50,519 nucleotides of DNA from Anaerolinea sp. (GCA_020047815.1 JAIFNG010000043.1:1-50519), one strand, 5' to 3'. Positions 1-9,792 are shown, counted from the stretch's first letter. Made by a program: numbers and translations. Notes: generated by a model from the letters alone, not told the origin.

Positions 1-2
1 CT

Positions 3-1706
3 GCTTTGGTGGGGAATGGGTTTGGTGATAATAGAATACCGCAGCGGCCGCTTTATGTAGTCTTTCTTATGTTCTCACACATGTTGTTCGGGCAGAACTA
101 TAACAATATTATTTTTTTTCAAACTCTGATTCTTGCATTATTTCCTGTCTTGCTTTATTTGTTCGGAAAGGAATTTTTCTCCCGCCCGATTGGGTTTTCA
201 GTTGCGCTGCTTGCGATTTTGCGTGATTACACTTCCAATTTTGTGTCCCCATTTACTGGGAATATTAGTTATTCCAAGCTTTATCTTTCCGAAATTCCGA
301 CAGCCATTTTTTTAATCCTATTTCTATTAATTGGAGTTCGTTGGATTAAGGCAGGTATGCCCATGTTTTCCGGTTTTTTGCTTGGCGGAATATTGGGGAC
401 GGCCATGTTGATCCGCACTCAGGCCATTGTGGCGCTGCCAGTGATCATTTTATTTGCAATTCTTGTTCGTCCAAAAGAGATTAAACCTTTAATAAAAAAC
501 GTATTTCTGATGACGCTTACGATTGCATTTATTGTTGCCCCCTGGTTATGGCGCAATTGGAATCTAACCGGACAGGTGATATTTGACAACCCCGAATCTC
601 AAATTATTAATCTCGCTTTGCGCTATAGCAGGTTGAACGGTATTGAACCTGAAGCGTTGCCTCTTCCTGGTGAATCAAATGTAGAATATATTGCCCGCCT
701 GAATCAAATTGCAAAAGATGCAGTCACCTCCAATCCCCTGGGTGCTTTTTGGGGAATATCCAATTCGTTCTTAAACCACGCAATCAATAATATTCTTCTA
801 TTCCCGATAAGGAATGGTCTGGGCAGCATGAGTGAGTTATGGATGCCTGCCAGCGCGTTTTGGGAGGAATGGGACGGCACCCCAACTTTTCCCCAGGCAA
901 TCTTGATCGCATTTTATATTTTCCTTTTTGGGCTTGGTGTAACAACTGCATGGGTGCGAAATCATTGGCTTGGTCTGTTGCCGTTGATGCTTAATCTTGC
1001 CTATAATTTATGGACCTCACTCGCATTACTTTCCGGTCAGCGTTTTATGGTTACGATGGATTGGTCAATCTACACTTACTATATGATCGGTTTGTTTACC
1101 CTGCTGGCAGGTTTCTTTTATTTGTTGGATGGCGGGCGTTGGATGATTATTGAATGGTTAAGAACAAATCCGTATGTAACGACTGTGCCTGCATCAACCA
1201 TCCGATGGCCAAAATATTTAATGCTCGGATTATTGTTTTTTGGAATTGGCCTGTCTCTTCCCTTAAGTGAAAAGGTTTTTCCAGCCAAATACCCGCCTCA
1301 CCTCCAACAAAGTGAACTGGTTGCAGAATTACAGGAATCCAATTTGCTGAACCAGTCTGGTCTTAATTCCTCTTGTTTGCAAATGACCCTGGAAACCAAT
1401 GCGTTAAGTTTTTTACAAGGCATGGGAGTTTATCCGCGTTATTATGCCGCTGGTGATGGAGAATATTTTACCGACTCGGTTGGTTATAAAGTTATGGATG
1501 AGGGCAGGCTGGTGTTTGATCTGGTTGGACAAGGCGGTGGGCGTTATATTTTTAAAACAGCTCACCAGCCCGAATTTTTCCCTAATGCTTCTGATCTGAC
1601 TTTGATATTTTCTGGGGACCGCGAGTTGTGGTTTATCTATGTGAAGGCGGACGATATTAAGAGGTTTTATATTTCGGATTCTTTTGACCTTTCAAATTGC
1701 CAATAA
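3..1706 (+). CDS. GT39-like polytopic membrane glycosyltransferase, 5' end missing
   Basis: The reading frame is open to the left edge, so the true start lies outside the window; the first possible start inside is a TTG at 6. About 566 residues are visible. They are strongly hydrophobic, with many predicted membrane spans in the first ~380 residues and a further span near 400-420, followed by a soluble C-terminal part of about 140 residues. The arrangement, including a conserved-looking APWLWRNW stretch and an RTQ-containing loop, resembles lipid-linked-sugar glycosyltransferases of the GT39/ArnT type, which transfer sugars outside the membrane. The catalytic N-terminal acidic loop is not in the window, so the activity cannot be confirmed. 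The base composition is AT-rich compared with the genes from 3.3 kb onward, which could indicate a separate surface-polysaccharide locus. Confidence 0.6.
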   Translation, partial: ALVGNGFGDNRIPQRPLYVVFLMFSHMLFGQNYNNIIFFQTLILALFPVLLYLFGKEFFSRPIGFSVALLAILRDYTSNFVSPFTGNISYSKLYLSEIPTAIFLILFLLIGVRWIKAGMPMFSGFLLGGILGTAMLIRTQAIVALPVIILFAILVRPKEIKPLIKNVFLMTLTIAFIVAPWLWRNWNLTGQVIFDNPESQIINLALRYSRLNGIEPEALPLPGESNVEYIARLNQIAKDAVTSNPLGAFWGISNSFLNHAINNILLFPIRNGLGSMSELWMPASAFWEEWDGTPTFPQAILIAFYIFLFGLGVTTAWVRNHWLGLLPLMLNLAYNLWTSLALLSGQRFMVTMDWSIYTYYMIGLFTLLAGFFYLLDGGRWMIIEWLRTNPYVTTVPASTIRWPKYLMLGLLFFGIGLSLPLSEKVFPAKYPPHLQQSELVAELQESNLLNQSGLNSSCLQMTLETNALSFLQGMGVYPRYYAAGDGEYFTDSVGYKVMDEGRLVFDLVGQGGGRYIFKTAHQPEFFPNASDLTLIFSGDRELWFIYVKADDIKRFYISDSFDLSNCQ

Positions 1707-1739
1707 ATTTCGCAGCCTTTGTTGATCAGGTCCCTTAAT

Positions 1740-1906
1740 TTTATATTCAATACTGGGAATGGTAAGAATGGGAACTTTCCAGGTGCAGACCCAATGGACA
1801 TAACCAGGCTCTGGAGATTATTTGGATGACTCCCGAAGTCTGGATGGGCGTAATCAGGTTTCTTGGCGCTAGTGAGATATTCTTAAAATCATTTAGGATG
1901 GAATAA
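1740..1906 (+). pseudogene. possible frameshifted coding remnant between two membrane-protein genes
   Basis: After the stop of the upstream gene, the same frame stays open and reads a protein-like, Trp-rich stretch (PGADPMDITRLWRLFG) up to a TGA at 1827. An ATG overlapping that TGA (1826) opens a 26-codon frame (MTPEVWMGVIRFLGASE...) that ends at 1906, one base before the next gene's ATG. Joined across a one-base shift, the two pieces look like one short continuous sequence. This could be the debris of a third membrane-glycosyltransferase gene or a coincidence. I cannot name a family. Confidence 0.28.
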
Positions 1907-1907
1907 A

Positions 1908-3203
1908 ATGTCATTCAACTTGGATTTAAAAAAAATAGTTGTAGATGTTGCTTGGTGGGGCGGCGTGATCGGATTATTGATCTTATCTCAGATTAGCAAT
2001 GAATACTTCCTGTTTTTGGTTCAAAAAACCAGGTTAAGCTATTTTTTCGCCCAACCGTTCTTGCAGGAGAATGCAATTACTATTGCAACAATCATTACGC
2101 CGATACGGGGAATTGTATTTTTGTGCAGCGTGACCGCGTTGGTTTTCCCTATTATTCAAAGTATCCGTAAATCTGAATTCGTCGGTCATACGCATTTTAA
2201 AGGAAGTCACATACTGCAGGTAATATTTTTATTTATTATTTTATGCGTTCTTTTTATGCCGGGAGAGATCAACGGATTGGCTGAAGAATATGCAAACACA
2301 AGTCTTGTGATGTTCACAAGGGTATCCACTGTAAGTTACCATCAACGTTTCCTAATGCCAGCGTTGGCTAATATTCTATTTTTTCGCGGCAGTTTGTTCT
2401 TTCTTATATTTTCTTTCATTTGTACTTTATTATCCATTTTCCTTCTCCGCCTGTGGTTTGTTGCCAATCAAATTTCAGTCTCAACCTGGCAGCTTGTCTC
2501 GTTGGGGACGATAAGTTTTATTAATTTTCAGATCCAAACCCCGGGATATCCTGACGTCCTAGTAAACATTTTCATTCTTCTGGCTTTTACATTCAAGCTC
2601 GACACAAAAGCAAAGCTATCCTTATTCGTACTCTCCCTGGCATCTCATGAGGCTGGTATATTCATTTGGTTCGCACTTGCCTTCCTGCTGTTTGATGTCA
2701 AGGGATTTGCTCAATTTCTTATCATATGTATGGTTTATATTTTGCTCTTTCTGGCTGCCAATGATGGCATTTCTGATTTATTGGCCATGCGGCAAGTCGG
2801 TGAAACATCAAATCTAATGTGGATAATGAATTATCCAGCAAGGGAAATTCAGGGCATCTTTTTTGGTTTGAGGGGGCTGTGGGGGATCGTAATTGGGGCG
2901 ATTGTGTTTTTGTACACCCAAAAGAACTTCAAGGAAGTATTTCAAATACTGGTTATTCTTCTGACTGGCGTATTACTGACATTCCTTGCTGTGGATACAT
3001 CGCGCTTGTTTGGCTGGACGTTTATGGCAGTATTAATTTCATGGAAAATTCTGGAGCGTGCGGAAGGTGCATGGAAGAAACTAATAAATATTGTACTGAT
3101 CGCCAATTTTCTGATCCCGCCTGTTAATGTTTTGTTGATTATGAATCCATATATTCCATATGGTCTTTATCAATATATTATTAATTCTCTTTTTGGTTAT
3201 TAA
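1908..3203 (+). CDS. polytopic membrane protein of unknown function
   Basis: A 431-residue protein with about ten predicted hydrophobic spans spread along its whole length and no recognisable soluble domain. A long loop follows the third span (about residues 120-155, containing EYANTSLVMFTR). I do not recognise the family. The size, topology and position directly after a GT39-like gene are compatible with a polysaccharide or lipid-sugar membrane enzyme, but this is guilt by association only. A Shine-Dalgarno-like AGGATGG lies just upstream of the ATG. Its AT-rich composition matches the preceding gene and differs from the rest of the window. The region down to 3329 holds no further gene. Confidence 0.7.
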   Translation: MSFNLDLKKIVVDVAWWGGVIGLLILSQISNEYFLFLVQKTRLSYFFAQPFLQENAITIATIITPIRGIVFLCSVTALVFPIIQSIRKSEFVGHTHFKGSHILQVIFLFIILCVLFMPGEINGLAEEYANTSLVMFTRVSTVSYHQRFLMPALANILFFRGSLFFLIFSFICTLLSIFLLRLWFVANQISVSTWQLVSLGTISFINFQIQTPGYPDVLVNIFILLAFTFKLDTKAKLSLFVLSLASHEAGIFIWFALAFLLFDVKGFAQFLIICMVYILLFLAANDGISDLLAMRQVGETSNLMWIMNYPAREIQGIFFGLRGLWGIVIGAIVFLYTQKNFKEVFQILVILLTGVLLTFLAVDTSRLFGWTFMAVLISWKILERAEGAWKKLINIVLIANFLIPPVNVLLIMNPYIPYGLYQYIINSLFGY

Positions 3204-3329
3204 TTCTTTAAAGAATGCAACGTCTGGATTGGACCATACCGTGATAACCCGGAGGAGGGGATTACTGTGAGAGGGATTATTTTTTTGTTATTAATGTGTT
3301 TCGAACTTTATCCTCTTTCTAAAATTTCG

Positions 3330-3533
3330 TCACAAAGCCCATGCCAGCATCAGTCCAAAGATCGCAAGGACTGAACCGAAATGCAGGAAAAGATTCGAGG
3401 TTGCCAAAAAAGTGGCGGGGAATATGAATTGAATCAGCAAGTTGATCAGGATCAAGATCAACCCGATGATGGGCAGGAGCCCTTTTCGGTGCGCCAGGAA
3501 TTCAGATATGCGGTCCAATAATTTTGACATCAC
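3330..3533 (-). CDS. small two-span membrane protein
   Basis: A 67-residue protein whose start codon overlaps the stop codon of hflX (ATGA overlap), so it is probably translated by coupling. A charged amphipathic N-terminus (residues 1-18) is followed by two hydrophobic segments at about 19-39 and 45-66. The protein ends inside the second segment. No family is recognised. A second Met directly after the first could also be the start. The overlap with hflX and the strong hydrophobic pattern argue for a real gene. Confidence 0.55.
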   Translation of the reverse strand: MMSKLLDRISEFLAHRKGLLPIIGLILILINLLIQFIFPATFLATSNLFLHFGSVLAIFGLMLAWAL

Positions 3534-4906
3534 TCATCCTCCAACATATCTTCTTCAGAGTTGTCCGGCGTTTGCGGGGTCTCGATCGGCTTGGCATGCC
3601 AGGGGGCAAATTGTGCCAAAAGCCTGCCGGGGATTCGTCCCTGCATGACCATTCCGCCGCGTTCATGCTCCACGCGCTCCACTTGTCCAAGTTCGTGAAA
3701 AAGCGAGATCAAGGCACCCTGCTTGTATGGCAGCCTCACGTGGATCGGGCTGTATGATTCGAATAACTCCTCCCGAATTAGATGCAGCAGATCTTTGATT
3801 CCTGTCCCATTGATGGCAGAGATGGAAACAGATTTTGGAAAATCTTTTAGGATTTCGCGCGCCTGTTCCGGGTAGTGCAGCAGGTCAGACTTATTCAACG
3901 CGGTGACCATGGGAATATGATCCGCATCAATTTCGGCTAAAGTTTCCTGCACCGCACGGAATTGGTCGAGCGCGTTGGGATGGGAAATGTCAACGATATG
4001 CAGCAACAGGTCCGCGTCTGCTATTTCTTCAAGCGTGGCGTGGAAGGCGGCGATCAGCGCGGTCGGAAGTTTTTGAATGAAACCGACGGTGTCGGTAAAC
4101 AACGCCAGGTCATCCCCCGGTAATTGCACACGGCGGGTGGTGGGATCGAGCGTGGCAAATAATTGGTCGGCAGCATACACTTCTGACTTGGAAATCTGAT
4201 TCAGCAAGGTGGACTTCCCTGTATTCGTATAGCCGACAAGCGCAACAGTTGGAATCCGTGAGCGTTTTCTCTGCGCGCGGTATCGTGTGCGGTGTGCCTC
4301 CACTTTTTCAAGTTCGCGCTTAATGTGGGTGATGCGTTTGCGGATTGCGCGTTTGTCCACTTCCAACTGTGTTTCGCCGGGGCCGCGCAAGCCCACGCCG
4401 CCGGTGGATCCAGCCCGTCCGCCGCCGCCTCCAGCCTGTCTTTCCAGGTGGGTCCAGGCGCGAGTCAGACGCGGCAGGTTGTATTCATACTGTGCCAGTT
4501 CCACTTGTAACATGCCTTCACTGGTATGGGCGTGTTGGGCAAAAATGTCCAGGATAAGCGCGGTGCGGTCGATCAGGCGCAGGGTATTGCCGAGTGCTTT
4601 TTGTAATTCGCGCTGGTGGCGCGGAGAAAGTTCATCGTCAAAGATCACCACATCGGCCAGGGTCTCTTCTGCAAGCGCTATTAACTCCTCCACTTTACCG
4701 GGACCGATGTAGGTTACAACATGCGGGCGATCCAGTTTTTGGGTGAGTTCGCCGACCACATCCACGCCTGCGGTATCAGCAAGCAGGGCGAGTTCTGCAA
4801 GTGAATCTTCAAGCGAGAGCAGGTGGTTGTTGCCGCGGATTTCCACGCCGACAAGAAAGGCGCGTTCACGCGGAGGGTTTGTTGGTTGGGGGTTTTTTTT
4901 TGCCAC
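3530..4906 (-). CDS. hflX: GTPase HflX
   Basis: A 458-residue ribosome-associated GTPase of the Obg-HflX superfamily. In other bacteria HflX splits or rescues stalled 70S ribosomes under stress. The N-terminal HflX domain (about 15-200) contains the glycine-rich linker around 158-182 ending in LRGPGETQLE. The G domain follows, with Walker A GYTNTGKS at 225-232, a DPTTR switch near 254, DTVG at 272-275 and NKSD at 338-341. The C-terminal extension has normal length for the family. The start is GTG. Immediately after it the coding strand has a run of nine A residues (codons 2-5), a site where slippage is possible. It overlaps the small membrane protein downstream. Confidence 0.96.
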   Translation of the reverse strand: MAKKNPQPTNPPRERAFLVGVEIRGNNHLLSLEDSLAELALLADTAGVDVVGELTQKLDRPHVVTYIGPGKVEELIALAEETLADVVIFDDELSPRHQRELQKALGNTLRLIDRTALILDIFAQHAHTSEGMLQVELAQYEYNLPRLTRAWTHLERQAGGGGGRAGSTGGVGLRGPGETQLEVDKRAIRKRITHIKRELEKVEAHRTRYRAQRKRSRIPTVALVGYTNTGKSTLLNQISKSEVYAADQLFATLDPTTRRVQLPGDDLALFTDTVGFIQKLPTALIAAFHATLEEIADADLLLHIVDISHPNALDQFRAVQETLAEIDADHIPMVTALNKSDLLHYPEQAREILKDFPKSVSISAINGTGIKDLLHLIREELFESYSPIHVRLPYKQGALISLFHELGQVERVEHERGGMVMQGRIPGRLLAQFAPWHAKPIETPQTPDNSEEDMLEDE

Positions 4907-4971
4907 TGGTTTCCGTTTCTAATCGGCCATGCGCTGATGAACCAAAGTGCATGGAGGTTTGGGTAAATATC

Positions 4972-6255
4972 TCAAGGTGTTTCCGGTGAGTTCTGTGAAA
5001 GACCATCACGTATTGGGAGGGGAGTTTCTAATTCTTGTTTGGCATGTTCAAATGTTCCAAAGAACTTTGTGATGATGGGGTCGGTTGCTTCAGTGCGAGT
5101 CGGGAATAGGATATGGAAGGTCGAACCTTTTAATTTTACTTCGTCATATCCTTCCGATTCAACCCAGATCGTGCCGCCATGGGCTTCGATGATGCCTCGG
5201 GCGATGGATAGGCCAAGCCCGGGTCCGCCGCCTTTGAACTTGGTTTTTCCACTGGTATGAAGGTTGGAATTACCGAGTTGTCCAAATTTCTCAAAGATCA
5301 ATGCTTGATTATCGGCGGAGATGCCGATGCCTGTGTCGCTGATGGTAATTTCAATAAAACCAGGCAGCAGTCGGCCATCAATGGTGATCGTGCCTCCGTC
5401 TGGTGTGTATTTGATCGCATTGGTTGCAATGTTATTAAGCGCCTGGTACAGCCGTTCTGTGTCGCCATAGATCATTAGGTCGTTTCCATCAAATTCATGG
5501 ATGACCAGCGTTTGTTTACGGTTGGCGACGTCTTTTTTAAGTTCATTATCAAGCAGGTTCAACAAATGACCGATCCAGATCGGTTGAAAATGGAGGGTCA
5601 GCAAATGATTGTCGATCAATGAAACGTCGATCATGTCGTCAATGATCTGGCTCAGGCGCAGGATGCCGGTGTTCACTCCTTTGAGCATGCTGTCAATGGC
5701 TGGCTGTCCGGACTGTTCCACCATGTCAGCCATCATGGTGGTATAGCCTTCAATGAGGGTCAGGGGTGTTTTTAATTCATGTGCTGCCACTGAAATAAAA
5801 TTGGACTTGTGGCGGTCTAACTGCTGCAGTTTATCCTGCGTTTTGTTCAACTCATTGGAGATGTGCGCCACGCGTGTCTCCATTTCATAGCGGACCACGA
5901 CGCTTAGGCTGTGGGTAAAAATGGGGATGACGGCCGCGATTAATTCCAGGGCATCTTTTTCATTCAGGGTTTCGCGTATAACCTCAATGGTCAGTGTGAT
6001 CATGCGGTTGATGACGAAGGATACTTCATACCCGCCTTCATCCAGGTCGGTTTCGGTGGGCGAGTGACCCCAGTCGTAAAGGATGGGGTCAAGCCAGGCT
6101 GTATCACCTGAAATGATGGTTTGTTCAAGCAGGTCGTAAAAGCGTTCCAACTGTTCCATAAAACCCGAGCGCACACCTTCCCCATGCGCCAATTCACATG
6201 AGATGCGTTCCATCCAGTGCGTGCGGATCTGTTGCAGAGAGTCGCGTATTGCCAT
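4972..6255 (-). CDS. soluble sensor histidine kinase with RsbRD-like N-terminal domain
   Basis: A 427-residue kinase with no transmembrane segment. Residues ~8-125 form an all-helical domain that resembles the RsbRD/RsbU_N-type sensor helix bundle. A short coiled coil leads into the HisKA dimerisation domain, with the phosphoacceptor His159 in AAHELKTPL. The HATPase_c domain covers about 270-395 with the N box (NNIATNAIKYTPDGG), G1 (DTGIGI) and a G2-like GGPGLGLS, where an extra Gly-Pro replaces the usual GTGLGL. The last 40 residues are a low-complexity tail. No response regulator is adjacent in this operon, so it is an orphan kinase. It lies between the M28 peptidase and hflX with gaps of 91 and 65 nt. 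Confidence 0.9.
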   Translation of the reverse strand: MAIRDSLQQIRTHWMERISCELAHGEGVRSGFMEQLERFYDLLEQTIISGDTAWLDPILYDWGHSPTETDLDEGGYEVSFVINRMITLTIEVIRETLNEKDALELIAAVIPIFTHSLSVVVRYEMETRVAHISNELNKTQDKLQQLDRHKSNFISVAAHELKTPLTLIEGYTTMMADMVEQSGQPAIDSMLKGVNTGILRLSQIIDDMIDVSLIDNHLLTLHFQPIWIGHLLNLLDNELKKDVANRKQTLVIHEFDGNDLMIYGDTERLYQALNNIATNAIKYTPDGGTITIDGRLLPGFIEITISDTGIGISADNQALIFEKFGQLGNSNLHTSGKTKFKGGGPGLGLSIARGIIEAHGGTIWVESEGYDEVKLKGSTFHILFPTRTEATDPIITKFFGTFEHAKQELETPLPIRDGLSQNSPETP

Positions 6256-6346
6256 TACTTAAGTTTACGCCTTGTTTGAACTTTTGGCTATATTTTGTGG
6301 ATGATGATTTGCACTGAGCGAAGTTGTAGTGTATTTGTCGCCGCCT

Positions 6347-7288
6347 TTACTCAGTGGGAATACCAACAATCCAATTATAAAGTGTATCACCAACAGCATG
6401 CAGTGATTCAGCAGAGACTTTATCCGGGGTATCCTGTGTGGTGTGCCAGTAGGGATAGTCAAAATCTATGATATCCACGGCAGGAATGCCTGCTTCCAGG
6501 AAGGGGGTATGATCGTCCAGCATGCTGAATTTTTCCTCATTGATAAACTTGTCGCCATAGCCGAGTGCTTCGGCAGTTGACCAGATTTCAGTACGGATGG
6601 CAATGTTGGAATTTTTTTCCAGGTAAATATTTAAGTCTGCGTCACCGATCATGTCCACAATAACGACTGCACGTGGCTCGATGGGAATTTCCTCGGCAAA
6701 GGCGCGTGAACCCAGTATCCAATCCCAGCCTTCGATGTTGCCGTTATCCTCGGCATCAAAGAAGACCAGCCAGACGGGTTGGGTCTCCTCTGGCAGCGTG
6801 CGCGCAAGTTCAAGCAGGACAGCCACGCCTGAGGCACCGTCGTTGGCGCCCGGTACGGGTTCAGCCTGCCGGCCTGGGGTGGGGTCGTGGTCGGCGAACA
6901 TGCGCGTGTCGTAATGTGCGCCCAGAATGATTTGTGGAGATTCGGCCCCTCTTTTTGCAATAATGTTGTAAATGGGATGATTCATGCGTTCTGTTTGTTG
7001 GACTTCAACCACCCAGCCAGCCAATTCCAACTCAGAGCCGATCCACTTGCGGATTTGTTCATGCCCCTCGGTGCCTGGTATTCGTGGACCAAAGGTGACT
7101 TGTGTCTGCACGTCGGCATACGCGCGGGAACTGTCAAAGGAAACAGGATCAGCGAAGGGTGGCGGGCTGGCAAAAGCGACAGCATACCAACCGAGGATGA
7201 TTATCAACAAGATCCCAATAAATAGCAGATAAATGAAGACTGTTCGTTTATTCAATTGAATATTTTCCCTATATGAATTTTCCGGCAT
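6347..7288 (-). CDS. membrane-anchored M28 family zinc peptidase, glutaminyl-cyclase-like
   Basis: A 313-residue protein with an N-terminal signal anchor (about residues 16-38) that places the catalytic domain outside the membrane. The M28 metal site is complete: His125 in GAHYDTR, Asp150 in GANDGASG, Glu180 in FFDAEDNG, an acidic DMIGD at 212-216 and His282 in [11 protein letters not shown]. The YWHTxQDTPDK motif and the [10 protein letters not shown] region are typical of bacterial and plant-animal-type glutaminyl-peptide cyclotransferases as well as aminopeptidases of this clan, so either activity is possible. The start overlaps the end of trmFO by 20 nt, suggesting coupled translation. 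Confidence 0.88.
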   Translation of the reverse strand: MPENSYRENIQLNKRTVFIYLLFIGILLIIILGWYAVAFASPPPFADPVSFDSSRAYADVQTQVTFGPRIPGTEGHEQIRKWIGSELELAGWVVEVQQTERMNHPIYNIIAKRGAESPQIILGAHYDTRMFADHDPTPGRQAEPVPGANDGASGVAVLLELARTLPEETQPVWLVFFDAEDNGNIEGWDWILGSRAFAEEIPIEPRAVVIVDMIGDADLNIYLEKNSNIAIRTEIWSTAEALGYGDKFINEEKFSMLDDHTPFLEAGIPAVDIIDFDYPYWHTTQDTPDKVSAESLHAVGDTLYNWIVGIPTE

Positions 7289-8633
7289 CTTGCAAGGTCT
7301 TGGAAGTGTATTCCTTCAACACATTGGCAGCGCGGTCAGCATAAAGTTGACCCCGTTCACGTTTGCCTGTTCTTTTTTCGAGAACCAGCGCGGGCAAAAT
7401 TCCGAAGTTGGCTTTCATGGGCTGGAAGTCCTTCAGGTCGGAGTGGGTGATGTAATGACAAAGTGCGCCAAGCATGGTTTCGTGCGGAAGGGTGAGCAAT
7501 GTTTTTCCACCGATCAGGCGCGCGGCGTTGAGTCCTGCCAGCAAACCTGTGGCAATATTGCCCATGTAGCCTTCAACACCGGTGATCTGACCGGCAAAAA
7601 ATAGGTCGTCGCGGGTGATATGCTGCAGGGTGGGACGCAGAATTTTAGGCGAAGCGATAAAAGTGTTACGGTGCATCTGACCCATGCGTTCGAACTCTGC
7701 ATTTTCCAAACCGGGGATCGTTCGCAGGATACGTTTTTGTTCATGAAACTTGAGGTTGGTTTGAAAGCCGACCAGGTTATAAAGACTGCCTGCCAGGTTG
7801 TCCTGGCGAAGTTGTACGACAGCATACGGACGCCTGCCAGTACGCGGGTCGCGAAGTCCAACGGGGCGCATGGGTCCGAAAGCAAGGGAATCAACGCCGC
7901 GCTCGGCAATGATCTCGATCGGCAGACAGCCTTCAAAGAATTGCCCCGCCTTCACGCCTGCGCGAATTGCTTCTTCAAACGAACGCAGTTCAATGCGCTC
8001 AGCGCTTCTCAGGGCACCGACAAAGTTGTAATATTCATCCTTTGTGAATGGACAGTTGATGTAATCGCCTTCATCCTCTTCGTTCTTATTGTAGCGCGAG
8101 GCGCGAAAGGCGACCTCCAGGTTAATGGATTCAGCATGCACAATTGGCGCAATGGCATCGAAGAAAAAAAGATTTTCTTCACCGCTCAGTTTTGCTATGG
8201 ACCGGGAAAGACTCTCTGAAGTGAGCGGTCCACTGGCTATGATGACGGGAGTTTGCGGAATTTCTTTCACCTCTTCGCGCACGATCTTGATATTTGGGTG
8301 GCTTTGGATTTTTTCCGTGACCCTGTGTGCGAATTCTTCCCGATCCACTGCCAATGCCGCTCCTGCAGGTAGTGCAGAGGCTTCGGCACAATCCAACAAC
8401 ATCGAATTCAGTTGCCTGAGTTCATTTTTCAACACACCCGATGCGCGGTCAGGAAGATTTGAGCCTAGCGAGTTGGAGCAGACCAGTTCGGCAAGATCTC
8501 CGCTGAGATGTGCGCCAGTTGGCGTCGATGGGCGCATTTCATACAACTGTACGTTCAGACCGCATTGGGCAGCCTGCCATGCGGCTTCACTGCCGGCAAG
8601 TCCGCCGCCGATGATGGTGATGATGTCAGTCAT
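7269..8633 (-). CDS. trmFO: methylenetetrahydrofolate-tRNA-(uracil-5-)-methyltransferase TrmFO
   Basis: A 454-residue flavoprotein that makes ribothymidine at position 54 of tRNA, using methylene-THF as carbon donor and FAD/NAD(P)H as reductant. The N-terminal FAD-binding motif [12 protein letters not shown] is present, followed by the family-specific YEMRP and the VCSNSLGSN segment that carries the conserved cysteine. The later HRNTFI and [20 protein letters not shown] motifs are intact. The length is normal for the family. It follows the LCP gene after a 73-nt gap and overlaps the M28 peptidase gene by 20 nt. TrmFO instead of SAM-dependent TrmA is characteristic of Firmicutes-like, cyanobacterial and Chloroflexota lineages. 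Confidence 0.97.
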   Translation of the reverse strand: MTDIITIIGGGLAGSEAAWQAAQCGLNVQLYEMRPSTPTGAHLSGDLAELVCSNSLGSNLPDRASGVLKNELRQLNSMLLDCAEASALPAGAALAVDREEFAHRVTEKIQSHPNIKIVREEVKEIPQTPVIIASGPLTSESLSRSIAKLSGEENLFFFDAIAPIVHAESINLEVAFRASRYNKNEEDEGDYINCPFTKDEYYNFVGALRSAERIELRSFEEAIRAGVKAGQFFEGCLPIEIIAERGVDSLAFGPMRPVGLRDPRTGRRPYAVVQLRQDNLAGSLYNLVGFQTNLKFHEQKRILRTIPGLENAEFERMGQMHRNTFIASPKILRPTLQHITRDDLFFAGQITGVEGYMGNIATGLLAGLNAARLIGGKTLLTLPHETMLGALCHYITHSDLKDFQPMKANFGILPALVLEKRTGKRERGQLYADRAANVLKEYTSKTLQDAGKFI

Positions 8634-8706
8634 TTGTGTATTTTACCATTTGGGAACATGCCGCTTGACCCGGGTGGAATTTGGCGGATTTCTCCAGCTT
8701 CAGATA

Positions 8707-9579
8707 TCACCTTCCGAACATCTCCTCGATGACTGGATTGATCAAATCCCATTTCGGTGCCAGGACTTGCGCCCCGCCCTCGGTTTGGAAAGGCGTCACC
8801 ATCTCAGGCGTGATGGTCCTGCCGTCAATTCCGAAGAGAATTGACCTTGCCAGTGAAAATAGCAAGCGGGGAATTTGCCAGAGAGGGATATCGGTTTCAA
8901 GCACATCGGTGAGTGCGAGGAGAAAGGATGGAATATGTGGCAGAGAGGAGGGAAGCAGCAATTTACCAAGGATCGCCTGGATCACCTTCTGTCCACCCTG
9001 CATCCGTCCAAAATCGTTGCTGATGGAACGATCTCGGATGAGGGCTAGAACCTGTTCTCCGTTCAAGTGTTGTTTTTCCACGGGCTGTCCGCCGGTTGCC
9101 GGTTCAGGTTGAATATCCACGCCCCCCAGCGCATCCACCACTGTAACGATTCCTTCCATGTGGACCATTGCGTAATAATGCACCGGCACATCGAAGCTCT
9201 GTTGAATGGTGAGCATGGAGGCTTGAGCGCCGGTCCCGCGCTGGCTCGCCTCGGCGAAAAAATAAGCAGTATTGATGCGCTGTTCGCCTATCCCGGGGAT
9301 GGGAACCCACAAGTCTCGTGGAATTGAAAGGATTCCGATGGTAGGCTTTAACGGTACGATGGTTGTCAGGATCATCGTGTCTGTTCGTCCAATTGTGCCG
9401 CGCTGTGGAGAATCATCTGTGCCAAGCAGCAGGATGTTCGTTCTGAACGGAGCAAGGAAGTAAACCAGCAGGACTAATGCCGGAAACAACCATAAGCGCA
9501 ACCTCTTGTGCTTTTTTTGTGGGGTACGCACCATTTGCACTTGATCAAGCCGGCGTGTAGGTTGGGTGATTTCAAACAT
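8707..9579 (-). CDS. LytR-CpsA-Psr (LCP) family cell-envelope protein
   Basis: A 290-residue protein with a basic cytoplasmic N-terminus, one membrane anchor (about 29-46) and an extracellular LCP domain. The family motifs are visible: LLLGTD at 50-55, GRTDTM at 64-69 with the conserved Arg and Asp, SIPRD at 85-89, INTAY at 102-106, DALGGVDI at 149-156 and RDRSISNDFGRMQ near 182-194. LCP enzymes transfer lipid-linked glycopolymers to peptidoglycan or another acceptor; the acceptor here is unknown. It is the first gene of the minus-strand group running to hflX. No clear Shine-Dalgarno sequence is visible. Confidence 0.93.
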   Translation of the reverse strand: MFEITQPTRRLDQVQMVRTPQKKHKRLRLWLFPALVLLVYFLAPFRTNILLLGTDDSPQRGTIGRTDTMILTTIVPLKPTIGILSIPRDLWVPIPGIGEQRINTAYFFAEASQRGTGAQASMLTIQQSFDVPVHYYAMVHMEGIVTVVDALGGVDIQPEPATGGQPVEKQHLNGEQVLALIRDRSISNDFGRMQGGQKVIQAILGKLLLPSSLPHIPSFLLALTDVLETDIPLWQIPRLLFSLARSILFGIDGRTITPEMVTPFQTEGGAQVLAPKWDLINPVIEEMFGR

Positions 9580-9701
9580 GGACAGGGATTGTACCGCTGT
9601 TTAACGAGGGTATTATCACCCATCATATTTTTCATGTGGATCCTCTTCGGGTTGATCCCCATACTGTAATGGTGTAGAGGGTTGCCCCCTGTGAAATTGG
9701 C

Positions 9702-9730
9702 TTGGTTTTAATATTCCAGTTTGATATACT
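9702..9730 (+). promoter_or_regulatory. sigma70-type promoter of the repeat lipoprotein gene
   Basis: TTGGTT at 9702-9707 and TATACT at 9725-9730 are separated by exactly 17 bases, 62 bases before the lipoprotein ATG. The intergenic region 9580-9792 separates divergent genes. I see no clear promoter for the leftward LCP gene in it. Confidence 0.5.
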
Positions 9731-9792
9731 GATTCTGTGTTAACTGCTGTGTACTTCGCCAGGGATATCAGATACAACAAAGGCAAGGTTTT

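Noticed and set aside
7620..8219. A 199-codon + strand frame inside trmFO
   Set aside because: trmFO is unambiguous on the other strand; the frame has no recognisable features.
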